This document shows positions 5,222 through 13,639 of a DNA stretch of 14,975 bases, one piece after another. Below the pieces are notes generated by a model that searched no databases, had not been told where the DNA came from, and saw only the letters and a list, made by a program, of their open reading frames with translations. Both the position numbers and the translations under genes were made by a program. Every line of letters begins with the position of its first letter. Within the stretch, counting starts at the first letter, position 1. Source of the DNA: Scatosoma sp045614565 (lineage in GTDB: Bacteria > Bacillota > Clostridia > Christensenellales > Borkfalkiaceae); NCBI GenBank assembly GCA_045614565.1, contig JAZLDG010000015.1:1-14975 (forward strand), read 5' to 3'.

Positions 5222-8200
5222 ATGAACTCTTATCAAATATTTATTGATGGACAAGAATACAAAAACGTTTCAATTCCTTTTAAGTTTGGGGAATTTTTAG
5301 ACGTACAATTAGACCACGCTGTATTACAATTAACGCGTGTAAACAAGCAATTTTTTGCCCCTACAACGCCCGTTAAAATTGTTTTAAATAGTTCTTTTAA
5401 AGATAAGTACTTGCGCAAATATAATCAAAGCAAAACCCTTTATTATATTATTGCAAAAGACAATTTTAGAGAAACACCCGTAGGCTCTGGGTATTATTCA
5501 CACGAGCTTACTTTAATTGAGCCTACAAAGCTTTTAGAAGGCATACCTGTTGAAACATTATGCTTTACTAATTCACAAGGGAGTGGGGTGCAAGACCTTC
5601 CTTTTTATTTGGCGGTCGAAAAAGCAGATACATCATACGAAGGACTTTATATAAATAGTGCAATATCTGATGAAGCAATAAAATTATTTCGGCAATATAA
5701 ATTAAAATATCCTATAATAGCAGGAACAACATTGGTATTTCCAACGGCAAGAGAACTTGTTGAAATTATAGGAGAAAATGTAAATGCATCATCTATAACA
5801 CGTTATCAATATTGGATATTTAAAGATTGGAACGCTGACGTAATAGACGGAACACGATACGAGATATCCGAAGGTTATTTTGATGAACTTCCTGCAAATT
5901 ATGATGATAACCCAAAAATTACATTTGGAAAGGATACGGAAAATACCAATCATAAAATTTGTTTAAGAGTTGTTGTAAGCGGAATTGACAAAGATGATGA
6001 AAACAAAGCGTTTGCCAAAGCTTTTCGATTTACTTTTTTAGATTTTAAAGTATATCCCACAAATGAAACAAAAAAACCCCTTGTACCTTGGACAATAGAA
6101 AGCGTTATTGACCGTGTTTTAGATTTAGAAAGACCTATTTTGTATAATGTAGATTATGATGAAAACGCCACTCTTGTTCATACGCCTATTACTAAAAAAA
6201 GGTTTAAACTTGGTGATATTGCAGGATATAGCCATAGTGAAAAAATTGTAGAAAATTTTGGATTGACAGGGCAACTTGGCTATGACGCACCACTTAATGG
6301 TTCAAAAGCTTTTACATACGCAAAAGAAATATCTAATTATAGCATAGAAAACAAAGGGGGTTTTTATGATTATACAATAACAATTAGTGAAAACAAAAAA
6401 TCTTTAACTATTGAATATAATATAATCGGTTTGCCTTCTGCGTTTACAGAAGCACCATATATAGAATTAAAAGTAAATTTTAAAGAGTATGTAAATTTAT
6501 CTAAAATTCTTGCGCCTGAATTTACCTTTACACAACAATCTTTGCGTGAAGTATTGCAAACAATAGGTGGTTATATCCACGGTGAGCCAAGATTATTGTT
6601 TAACGAAGAAACGCAAGAATTTGATACAATTACTTTTGATATGTACGGTTCGCAAAAGTTTGCGGAGTATTTTGACACAAACGAGCAAAAGTATAAAAGG
6701 CTTTCAGAGTATAACTATGAAGATTTATCGGGTAGTTATGATATAGAGCAAGCTTGCACAAGTTTAAACTCTTATATGGATAACCTTGTAAATCGTATTA
6801 AAGATAGTTCAGGGGCAGTTGGGCAACCTTATGAAAACGGTTTTCAATCATTAAGAACGGAAAACTCTAACATAAGATATACCGATAATGGCGAAGTATT
6901 TTTCCCTACTGCCTATCCTATTAAACAAATACATAGTTTTAAAGTAAAAGTGGACGAAGAAATATACGACATAACACCTTGCCTTTACGATGAACGTATT
7001 TATAATTCTCAATTATCATCTTTTAATGAAAGTTATGGTAGTTCCAAAGCGTATGCACTTTATTATAAGCAAGACCAAAAAGGAATTTACGGTTTTTGGT
7101 TCAAAAATACAAATATAGCAAGTAGTGCTGTTGGATTACAACCGTTTCAAAGTTTTGCTATTACAAACATTATTAAAGTGTTTTCTGGCTCAAAAAAATT
7201 AGTTTCGAGTATGGAAGATATATTTAATAGACTTTCTTTTGAGTTGATTTATTCGCCTATATATTCGGTGAGAGTAAGCCATAGTAAATCGTATATTGGT
7301 GATTGGTTAAACTCTCCACGCATTTTAAACTACTCACAAGGCTCAAATTCCGTTGAAATGGAAAGCTTTGGGGAAAATATCAAGGGAGCGGTAGAACGTA
7401 TGGGAACGCTTGAAAAAAGCTATACGTTTACTTGTTACAACCTTGATACAATTCCTAATCCAGGGGAAATGTGGGACGAAGAATATTATATATCTACTGT
7501 ATCCGTTGAAGTAGGTAGAGAAAAGTTTAAGGTTACCGTTGGATTAAGTAAAAACTTTAATAGAATATCCGAGTATATCACGGTATCATCGTATAAAAGA
7601 TTATACGAAGTATCGGAAATTATGACACAAGAGCGTACAACTTTATACAAAGATTATGTAGTAATAACAGACTTTTGGACTGACGGAAACGGAAGCTATG
7701 ATTTATACAACATAATTCCTGATGATTGCTTAATGAACGTATCTAATGACGAAAAGGCTAACCCGTTGCAAGGATTGCGTGAGATTTTTGTGCAAGCAAC
7801 AGACGAACAATATAACCAAATTGCTGTTTGTTATAGTCAATTATATTCATATGACGGAAAAGAACTTGGCTTTGTTGCTTTGCCTGTTGTTTCTTCCGCT
7901 TGCGGTAATATAATGGAGTTTTCTTGGGAATACAAGGATAATTACTCGGCAGGACAACAAAGAGTTGAAATATCGGGGCAAAAGTACGGTAAAGAAGTAG
8001 AGTATTCCGATTATTATGGACGTGGTTATTATGAAAGATTTTATCTTGCGTCACGAGTTGCTGATAGAGATGGCACGGGAAATAATCCCGATAAATTACC
8101 AGTATTAACGTCAGAGTTTGTAAGTCCAGTTATAAAACCTAAAAGCAATTATTATAAGTTTTTAACTCGTAAAGATAGCCGAGAAACGCTTAAACGGGTA

Positions 8201-8677
8201 TATTCCGTAGAATTTGTAACAGATAAAAATAACTTTGTTATAGGTTCTGCATTAGCTGCTAATTGCCCGTTCGTATCAGGTTTTAAAGACTCTGCAAAAC
8301 TATATATCTTTAAAAATAGATTAAACAAGTTTTCAAAAAAACTTGATTTATCATCGGATAATGTATTAGCGGTATTTGACATAAATCCAGAAAAAATAAA
8401 AATAGATACAATAACAGGTATATATTGCGAAGGTACTAGTTGGGAAGAAAATACCCAAGAAAATGGTTTATCTTGGGCGTATGTAACGCCTTTGAGAAAT
8501 GGAAAAACAACAAGCTACCAAAACGAAAAAGGTGAAATAGAAACCTTGACAGAGCAATACGGTGGCGAGTTGCTTTTTGGTTGCAATACCGAGATAAACT
8601 CTGGCGATATAGTAGGTAAGTTTGCTATGTACCCTACGCACGATATCCACGAATTTTTAAAACAAAGAAATAAATAA
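5222..8677 (+). CDS. Large tail hub / adsorption protein
   Basis: This is a 1151-residue protein directly after the tail-tube and glycine-zipper genes. Residues 1-120 (IFIDGQEY...FGEFLDVQLDHAVLQLTRV..., then YYIIAKDNFRETPVGSGYYSHELTLIEPTKLLEGI) resemble the first domain of gp27-like hub or 'Tal' proteins: a beta barrel ring at the tail tip. A segment around residues 420-490 (LAPEFTFTQQSLREVLQTIGGYIHGEPRLLF) fits another hub domain. The rest is beta-rich, with no coiled coil or collagen-like repeats and no lysozyme or peptidase motif that I can see. It probably forms the tail tip and anchors the next protein. AGGAG precedes the ATG by 6 bases. No good plus-strand promoter is visible between it and the strong terminator at 4765-4790. 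Confidence 0.65.
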   Translation: MNSYQIFIDGQEYKNVSIPFKFGEFLDVQLDHAVLQLTRVNKQFFAPTTPVKIVLNSSFKDKYLRKYNQSKTLYYIIAKDNFRETPVGSGYYSHELTLIEPTKLLEGIPVETLCFTNSQGSGVQDLPFYLAVEKADTSYEGLYINSAISDEAIKLFRQYKLKYPIIAGTTLVFPTARELVEIIGENVNASSITRYQYWIFKDWNADVIDGTRYEISEGYFDELPANYDDNPKITFGKDTENTNHKICLRVVVSGIDKDDENKAFAKAFRFTFLDFKVYPTNETKKPLVPWTIESVIDRVLDLERPILYNVDYDENATLVHTPITKKRFKLGDIAGYSHSEKIVENFGLTGQLGYDAPLNGSKAFTYAKEISNYSIENKGGFYDYTITISENKKSLTIEYNIIGLPSAFTEAPYIELKVNFKEYVNLSKILAPEFTFTQQSLREVLQTIGGYIHGEPRLLFNEETQEFDTITFDMYGSQKFAEYFDTNEQKYKRLSEYNYEDLSGSYDIEQACTSLNSYMDNLVNRIKDSSGAVGQPYENGFQSLRTENSNIRYTDNGEVFFPTAYPIKQIHSFKVKVDEEIYDITPCLYDERIYNSQLSSFNESYGSSKAYALYYKQDQKGIYGFWFKNTNIASSAVGLQPFQSFAITNIIKVFSGSKKLVSSMEDIFNRLSFELIYSPIYSVRVSHSKSYIGDWLNSPRILNYSQGSNSVEMESFGENIKGAVERMGTLEKSYTFTCYNLDTIPNPGEMWDEEYYISTVSVEVGREKFKVTVGLSKNFNRISEYITVSSYKRLYEVSEIMTQERTTLYKDYVVITDFWTDGNGSYDLYNIIPDDCLMNVSNDEKANPLQGLREIFVQATDEQYNQIAVCYSQLYSYDGKELGFVALPVVSSACGNIMEFSWEYKDNYSAGQQRVEISGQKYGKEVEYSDYYGRGYYERFYLASRVADRDGTGNNPDKLPVLTSEFVSPVIKPKSNYYKFLTRKDSRETLKRVYSVEFVTDKNNFVIGSALAANCPFVSGFKDSAKLYIFKNRLNKFSKKLDLSSDNVLAVFDINPEKIKIDTITGIYCEGTSWEENTQENGLSWAYVTPLRNGKTTSYQNEKGEIETLTEQYGGELLFGCNTEINSGDIVGKFAMYPTHDIHEFLKQRNK

Positions 8678-8695
8678 ATTTAAAGGAGAAACTAT

Positions 8696-10141
8696 ATGAA
8701 CTTTTTTTGTGATAGCGGTGGGAATATTTTCCACGTTGACAGCGAAAAAGTATATCAAGGAAGCGTAAATGCAAACAAGATATACTTTATAGGCGCGTTT
8801 CCATCTAATTGCGAAGTTTTAGTCCGTTATACATTGCCTAATGGTATATATAGCGAACAAGAATTATGCACAAAAACAACGGATACGCGTCTACTAGAAA
8901 TGCACGATAAAAACGGGCAAGAATACAATGTGTGGGAAGTATCCTTACATAAAATTGTAACGCAATATTTTGGAACGGTAGCGGTGCAATTTAGCGTTGT
9001 TGGTAGTAATGGACTTTTGGCAACGGCTCTTTCTTCGTTTGAAATATTACGTGGTGTACCAGTTGTAATTGATACAGAAGATAAAGACACTTTGGTAACA
9101 CAAATATTACAACTTGTTAGCGAACTTGATATTGGAACGATACGAAATATGTTAGAAACTTATCAAGCAAAAGTTGAAGATTTAGCAAAGAATTTAGACA
9201 CTACTCAATATATAAAAAAAGATGAATTTAATGATAAAGTAATAAAAAGCTTAACCAACAACGAAAGAGGTTTATCTAACATAGAAAAATATAATGCTTG
9301 CGAGTGGTTAGGGGCGGTTTCAAATACTACTCCAACTTATTACTATGATGAGTGTGCTGGTGGAATAGCTACTATGTATAATAGTAAAAATGATAATAGA
9401 CCTACGCACGTTTTATTATGGGACCAAATGCCATCTAGCGACGAATTAGGAAGTGAACGCACAATAAAACTTCCAAATGAAGATGGTAGATTGCTTACCG
9501 AAGAAAAAGCGGAGAAAGAATATGTAAAGAAACAAACAACTGCAAATGTTAGAGTGTATGCTTTAACTTCAAGCGGTGATACGACTTATGGTATAGCGAA
9601 CACAGTAGGTAACGCAGGCGAAAATATGCTTCCGTGGTATATTAGGTCTGACTCAAATCAATTAGACAGCGCAACCGATTGGAATAAAGTATCGTTGTTT
9701 ACCCACACGCCCCAAAAAGCCTATGCTGCAGCAAATAAAAAGTATGTAGACGATGCCGTAGCAAATGCAGGTGGAAAGCTGTATAGACATCGTGGGTGGC
9801 TTTCTTTTAGTGAATTTAGTGATAATGTTTCAAAAACATATAATATATGGTACACAGTATACACAACAAATTCTATGTCACTTACTATCGACGAATGGTT
9901 AAGAATTACTCATTATGGTGGTTATAGTAGCCCGAATGAAGAATTTCTTATGGTACTAAACAATAATACTACTTATGATACTACGTGGCATACAATAAGG
10001 CTACTTCGTATGATATCCGCTTCAGGAACATTTAGTGGTGGTAGTCAAGTAACATTAGTGTGGCAAGAAGGAAGTGGAATGCCTGACGAGCATAATTTAG
10101 ACTTTATTACGATATATGACGATTATATTAGCGAAATTTAA
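8696..10141 (+). CDS. Modular baseplate / receptor-binding protein
   Basis: This 481-residue product appears modular. Residues 1-125 are a beta-sandwich-like N-terminal domain (...KIYFIGAFPSNCEVLVRYTLPNG...VAVQFSVVGSNG...SSFEILRGVPV), resembling BppU-type baseplate attachment domains. Residues about 128-200 are a coiled coil that should trimerise the protein. The middle (200-335) has fibre-like repeats of 'decorated plane' sequence (RTIKLPNEDGRLLTEEKAEKEYVKK). AAANKKYVDDAVA (344-356) is a connector motif common before fibre tips. The C-terminal domain (about 360-481) is beta-rich and aromatic and is the likely receptor-binding head. AAAGGAG precedes the ATG, 18 bases after the hub stop. The receptor cannot be read from the sequence. 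Confidence 0.6.
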   Translation: MNFFCDSGGNIFHVDSEKVYQGSVNANKIYFIGAFPSNCEVLVRYTLPNGIYSEQELCTKTTDTRLLEMHDKNGQEYNVWEVSLHKIVTQYFGTVAVQFSVVGSNGLLATALSSFEILRGVPVVIDTEDKDTLVTQILQLVSELDIGTIRNMLETYQAKVEDLAKNLDTTQYIKKDEFNDKVIKSLTNNERGLSNIEKYNACEWLGAVSNTTPTYYYDECAGGIATMYNSKNDNRPTHVLLWDQMPSSDELGSERTIKLPNEDGRLLTEEKAEKEYVKKQTTANVRVYALTSSGDTTYGIANTVGNAGENMLPWYIRSDSNQLDSATDWNKVSLFTHTPQKAYAAANKKYVDDAVANAGGKLYRHRGWLSFSEFSDNVSKTYNIWYTVYTTNSMSLTIDEWLRITHYGGYSSPNEEFLMVLNNNTTYDTTWHTIRLLRMISASGTFSGGSQVTLVWQEGSGMPDEHNLDFITIYDDYISEI

Positions 10142-10160
10142 TTAAAAGGAGATAAATATT

Positions 10161-10499
10161 ATGGGACTTAAAACTACAAACTATGAAGTAAAGAAACTTG
10201 GCATTACCTTGCCGAAAGCATACGCTGTTGTAAAAAACTTGCGTATTGATGGAGAAAGTGCAGTAGCGGATTTTTCAATACAAGCAACTCGTGAAAATTC
10301 GTTTAAATTGCAACCGATTGAAACGGCGAGAGTGTATTTCAAAGTAAACCGCAACGAAAATCCGTACGTAACGGCGTATCGTGTTGCGAAAGGAAACAAA
10401 GAAGTACAAGAGTTTAATCCCGAAACAGGGAAGATGGAAATGGTTGTAAAACACGAGTTTTTCCACGGTTGGGAAGATGATATAGTGGAAGGTGAATAA
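10161..10499 (+). CDS. Small conserved-type phage protein after the receptor-binding gene
   Basis: The product has 112 residues, mostly predicted beta strands (LGITLPKAYAVVKNLRIDGESAVADFSIQATRENSFKLQPIETARVYFKV), ending in an acidic tail (GWEDDIVEGE). There is no membrane segment or signal peptide. It sits between the receptor-binding gene and a coiled-coil partner and overlaps the latter by one base, so all three probably act together in the tail tip. I do not recognise the family. A baseplate accessory or fibre chaperone role is a guess from context. AAAAGGAG precedes the ATG. Confidence 0.55.
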   Translation: MGLKTTNYEVKKLGITLPKAYAVVKNLRIDGESAVADFSIQATRENSFKLQPIETARVYFKVNRNENPYVTAYRVAKGNKEVQEFNPETGKMEMVVKHEFFHGWEDDIVEGE

Positions 10500-10954
10500 T
10501 GACAAGAGTATTAAAAATTAAAGGGCGGACGGGGTTATTTGATACCCCGTCTTTCCTTGTATCCGAAAACGAAGAATTAAATATTAAAGTAGAAATAGTT
10601 GGGGAAATTCGAATTGGAAAATATCGTTTGTCTGTAAAACACGGAAAAGAAGAAAAACAATTTTCTTTATCTAAAAGCGATAAAATAACACTTACACCAG
10701 AGTTTTTAAAAAATAGCACAGAAAACCTTGAATTTTCTTTATTATTTTTAAATGCAACGGAAACGGAAGTAATTAAAAACGATTATCAAATTGAGCCATT
10801 AAAGATTGAAAACGCAAACGGTAATTTTGAATTTACAGCAATTATGCAAGAATTTGAAAGAAAGCAAAAAGAATTAGAACAAAGATTACTTGTTGCGGAA
10901 GAACTAATTAAATCGTATGAAAATGACGGTGTGCCTTTAACTTTTGAAGAATAA
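10499..10954 (+). CDS. Beta-domain plus coiled-coil protein, baseplate-like
   Basis: The start ATG at 10499 overlaps the previous stop (TAATGA). The 151-residue product has a beta-rich domain at 1-110 (LKIKGRTGLFDTPSFLVSENEELNIKVEIV...RIGKYRLSVKHGKEEKQFSL), similar in style to BppU N-terminal domains. A helix follows at about 112-143 (EFTAIMQEFERKQKELEQRLLVAEELIKSYEN), likely a coiled coil. It ends in a short acidic tail (GVPLTFEE). The form suggests a truncated baseplate arm without a receptor-binding head. A terminator-like hairpin lies inside its first codons (10528-10551). Family not recognised. Confidence 0.55.
   Translation: MTRVLKIKGRTGLFDTPSFLVSENEELNIKVEIVGEIRIGKYRLSVKHGKEEKQFSLSKSDKITLTPEFLKNSTENLEFSLLFLNATETEVIKNDYQIEPLKIENANGNFEFTAIMQEFERKQKELEQRLLVAEELIKSYENDGVPLTFEE
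10528..10554 (+). other. Hairpin with T-tract inside the start of a coding region
   Basis: GACGGGGT (10528-10535) pairs perfectly with ACCCCGTC (10544-10551) around an 8-base loop, then TTT. It lies about 30 bases into the gene starting at 10499. It resembles a weak terminator or a structure that slows translation, and may lower expression of the downstream membrane-protein genes. The T-run is short, so termination would be partial at best. Confidence 0.4.
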
Positions 10955-10974
10955 TAAAAACGGAGATTAAAAAA

Positions 10975-11664
10975 ATGAAAAGATTTATTAAAAGAATTAT
11001 GATTTGTTTAGCAAGCGCTATGCTTGTGTTTGGCTTTTCCATATCGCCTTTATTTGTAAGTGCGGAAGAAGTAACGGAAACGCCTGAAATTTCAACGGAA
11101 ACGGAAGTGGTTGAAGAAGAACTCGACCAAGATGAAAATGGCGAAAAAACAGGCAATAACGAGATTTTAAAGAGCGAACAAAACACTTTTGAAAGCTTTC
11201 TTGCTTGGATGGAAAAAGAAGCGAAAAGATACGGCTACGAAGATGAATATGCAAAAGCTTTGGAATCTATCAAAACCGCCGCAACAACGAAACAAGTAAC
11301 TATTTCTACGCTTGTAAACGTTGGTCTTTTAGTATTAGGTGTAGGCTATATTATTTACAAAAAAGTAAGAGATAAAAAGGTCCTTAAAGAAGCGTCTAAA
11401 CTTGTTAGTCAAACAGATAACCAATTGACTAAATTAAACGAACTTGTAGACGCTACAAACGGAAACAGCAAAACCGAGCAAGAAATTGAAAAAGATATGG
11501 TTGCATTGCAAAGTGAAATGAAGCTTGCATTATCTTGCTTATACGATTTAATCAATGGTTTTGCTCATTTTGTAGATGGTGTTCACCTTAAAGAAAACAA
11601 GAAAGACGAAGTTATGCGTGATTGCAATAGCGCGTTAAAAAGGATTGACGGAGATAAAAAATGA
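10975..11664 (+). CDS. Secreted-then-anchored type I membrane protein
   Basis: The product has 229 residues. Residues 1-30 are a classical Sec signal peptide: basic start (MKRFIKR), hydrophobic core, and a likely cut after VSA before EE. Residues 31-62 are acidic and Thr/Glu-rich. Residues 68-105 look helical (FESFLAWMEKEAKRYGYEDEYAKALESI). One membrane segment follows (109-128, VTISTLVNVGLLVLGVGYII) and then a basic stop-transfer KK. The C-terminal 100 residues appear cytoplasmic and helical, possibly coiled coil. Topology should be outside-to-inside after cleavage. It overlaps the next gene by 4 bases (ATGA), so the two are coupled. The family is not recognised; lysis control or host-envelope modification is inference. 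Confidence 0.65.
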   Translation: MKRFIKRIMICLASAMLVFGFSISPLFVSAEEVTETPEISTETEVVEEELDQDENGEKTGNNEILKSEQNTFESFLAWMEKEAKRYGYEDEYAKALESIKTAATTKQVTISTLVNVGLLVLGVGYIIYKKVRDKKVLKEASKLVSQTDNQLTKLNELVDATNGNSKTEQEIEKDMVALQSEMKLALSCLYDLINGFAHFVDGVHLKENKKDEVMRDCNSALKRIDGDKK

Positions 11665-12095
11665 AAATAACAAAAAGTAAACAATGGTATTGGAAAGCGT
11701 ATTTAATAACAAGTGCTTTGGCGTGGGGATTTTGTATAATCCCTACGCTTATTGCTGGTATCTTAAATTTGCCTTTAATAGCCGTAAAAAATGCGGAAGC
11801 AACGCTCACAGGTAGTTTTACCGTTGTTTTAATTTGTTGCATTTATCCGTTGTATAAAGGCATTGTAAGATTGTTTAAAAGTCCGTCCGCACCTGTTATA
11901 ATGTGGTTATTATTTGGCATTACGTATCTACTTTATAACATATCAAAAGAAACGCTTGGCGCTATGGTAACAATATTTTTAATTGCTTCTATCGGTAATA
12001 CAATAGGGGCAATTTTATTTATGTTGGCAAAAGGATTTAAAGCCAAAGGAACTATATGCGGAACGGTAGAGCTTGCACAACAATTAAATAAATAA
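11661..12095 (+). CDS. Four-helix membrane protein, holin-like
   Basis: The ATG overlaps the previous stop by 4 bases. The 144-residue product has four hydrophobic segments: about 13-40, 50-67, 78-93 and 100-122. The N-terminus is basic (MKITKSKQWYWK) and the C-terminus is soluble and mixed. Holins of tailed phages are small membrane proteins placed after the tail genes, which fits size and location. No endolysin lies next to it in the window, and four segments exceed the usual 1-3. It may instead partner with the coupled signal-peptide protein before it. Call by topology and position only. Confidence 0.5.
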   Translation: MKITKSKQWYWKAYLITSALAWGFCIIPTLIAGILNLPLIAVKNAEATLTGSFTVVLICCIYPLYKGIVRLFKSPSAPVIMWLLFGITYLLYNISKETLGAMVTIFLIASIGNTIGAILFMLAKGFKAKGTICGTVELAQQLNK

Positions 12096-12108
12096 AGGGG
12101 TATAATTT

Positions 12109-13023
12109 ATGCTTGAAAAAATAGAAACGCAATCGTCAATAGGAAATTCAAAGGTTGAGTTTAACACGATAATTAAGCCAAATAAACGCCTTAAAAGTGA
12201 AGATATAATCAATAGAGCATTATATACAGTTATTGTATTGCTTGTTTTAGGTGTTTTATCAAGCTTTTTTGTTCAAGAATTGCCAGGCTTCGTTTTAGAC
12301 TTACGGAATATTGCAATAGATGCGCTTTGGGTAATGGCTTGTTGTTTTTGCATAGGAGAATTATTCAAGCGTGTTTTTATCAATAAAGCAAGGTCCACGG
12401 AAGAATATGGAAAGATTAAAGAAGAAGCAGAAAACGCTTTAAATACCCTTTCTTCGAACGAATTAGATTGCCGAGCGGAATATTGCAAAGCATATGAAGA
12501 TGAAGAATATAATAGGCAATTAAAAAGGTGCTTGGCTAATATAGGCATATCCGAAGAAGAATACAAAGAAAAATATTTTTCCTTATCCCGTAAAGAATTG
12601 AAAAAAATATATGGAGAAAGCTTGTCAAAAACGCAATTAAACGATTTGGCGCAAATAAATAAATTAAAACGCGTTAATTATAATCCAGACTTTTTTACGG
12701 TATCTTTGGAAACAAAAGAAGATTGTTCGCCATCGCAAATGTTTAACGCAAACAAAGAAAATAAAAGAAATTCGTTTAGTTCGGCATTTACTTCTATTGC
12801 AAGCGGTTTTTTCTGTGTAACATTTGCAGGCGGTTTTGCTTTTTCTTTTTCAATGTCCGCTTTGTTTGGCGCTATTATTAAAATTATAACAATTATTATC
12901 TCGGCATCGTCAAAAGCTACTTTTGGTTGGAATTTGGTAATGGTAACGGAAGTAAACCGTTATAAATTGCAAATAAGCGAAGTTAAGAAGTTAAAGAATT
13001 TTTGTGCAAACAAAGGAGAATAA
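12109..13023 (+). CDS. Multi-pass membrane protein with a large soluble central domain
   Basis: The product has 304 residues. Hydrophobic segments lie at about 38-55 and 68-86, then a charged, mostly helical central domain (90-215) with several Cys and Lys/Glu-rich helices, then a hydrophobic pair at about 227-266 (...SGFFCVTFAGGFAFSFSMSALFGAIIKIITIII). The C-terminus (280-304) is basic. It closes the membrane block. The start follows AAAGGGG; the next gene's ribosome site sits in its last codons. I do not recognise it. Possibilities include superinfection exclusion, lysis control or an unusual entry factor; the sequence does not decide. Confidence 0.6.
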   Translation: MLEKIETQSSIGNSKVEFNTIIKPNKRLKSEDIINRALYTVIVLLVLGVLSSFFVQELPGFVLDLRNIAIDALWVMACCFCIGELFKRVFINKARSTEEYGKIKEEAENALNTLSSNELDCRAEYCKAYEDEEYNRQLKRCLANIGISEEEYKEKYFSLSRKELKKIYGESLSKTQLNDLAQINKLKRVNYNPDFFTVSLETKEDCSPSQMFNANKENKRNSFSSAFTSIASGFFCVTFAGGFAFSFSMSALFGAIIKIITIIISASSKATFGWNLVMVTEVNRYKLQISEVKKLKNFCANKGE

Positions 13024-13025
13024 CA

Positions 13026-13466
13026 ATGACTTTTATTTCAAAAAATATTATTGAGCCGGTTATAACGTCAAATATTCAATATGTAGATAGTATTGAAGAA
13101 TTTGAAAAAATAGAACTTGTAAACAATCAAACTTTATTGTGTTTTGATAATCAAAAGAATTGTTTTTACATTAGAGAAAGGGATAAATTTGGTGTTTATG
13201 GCACGGTAAAAGTATATTTTTACGATGATTTCGCTACCCGTATGCAAAGCGACACAGACAAAGTTTTTTACGAAAAATGCAAGGTTTTAAAGCTTGATAA
13301 ATTAAAGACCGAAATTGCGTATAAATTCTTTATTGAAAACGAAAAAACTATGAGTGTTTGGCTTTGGCTCTTGGAAACAAAAAAATCCGATATGGAATAT
13401 GATAGCGTAAAACACTTGCGCTATAAACTTAAAAAAGCTTTTTTATCCCTTGAAATTAAAAACTAA
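13026..13466 (+). CDS. Small phage protein of the 'YVxSIEE / FYIRxxD' type
   Basis: The ATG at 13026 is chosen because AAAGGAG lies at 13012-13018, 7 bases upstream, inside the previous gene; the in-frame TTG at 13002 lacks one. The product is 146 residues. The first 70 (NIQYVDSIEEFEKIELVNNQTLLCFDNQKNCFYIRERDKFGVYGTVKVYFYDDF) look like a small beta domain. From memory this resembles a short phage domain with 'YV-x-x-I-E' then 'T-L-L-x-x-D-x-x-x-x-x-F-Y-I-K/R', often found near gut-phage structural genes; I cannot check it here. The rest is helical and Lys-rich, with a Trp cluster (SVWLWLLE). Function unknown. A strong terminator follows. Confidence 0.55.
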   Translation: MTFISKNIIEPVITSNIQYVDSIEEFEKIELVNNQTLLCFDNQKNCFYIRERDKFGVYGTVKVYFYDDFATRMQSDTDKVFYEKCKVLKLDKLKTEIAYKFFIENEKTMSVWLWLLETKKSDMEYDSVKHLRYKLKKAFLSLEIKN

Positions 13467-13523
13467 CTTTTAGTACACTTTTTTAAAAATAACAATAACA
13501 ATTTAATCACTTTTTTGACATTG

Positions 13524-13562
13524 AAAACCACAATTCGTAAACAACGGATTGTGGTTTTTTTT
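13524..13562 (+). terminator. Strong Rho-independent terminator
   Basis: AAAACCACAATTCGT (13524-13538) pairs with ACGGATTGTGGTTTT (13544-13558) around a 5-base loop, giving 15 bp with one G-T/U pair, and eight Ts run from 13555 to 13562. This should end the membrane-protein transcript. A T-rich gap of about 75 bases follows before the next ribosome site. The next genes therefore need their own promoter or antitermination; I see no convincing -35/-10 pair there. Confidence 0.9.
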
Positions 13563-13639
13563 GTTACAATTTTTTCACAAGATATCTATTAACGGCGCGC
13601 ATTTTTAGGTTCTTGAAATAAAAAAAGGAGATTAAAATT

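Noticed and set aside
9776..10141. C-terminal domain of the receptor-binding protein as a diversity-generating retroelement target
   Set aside because: No reverse transcriptase or template repeat is present in the window and no second copy of the segment was seen.
13515..13545. TTGACA at 13515-13520 as a promoter for the genes from 13640
   Set aside because: The sequence 17 bases later (TAAACA) is a poor -10 and falls inside the terminator stem, so RNA made from it would end at once.
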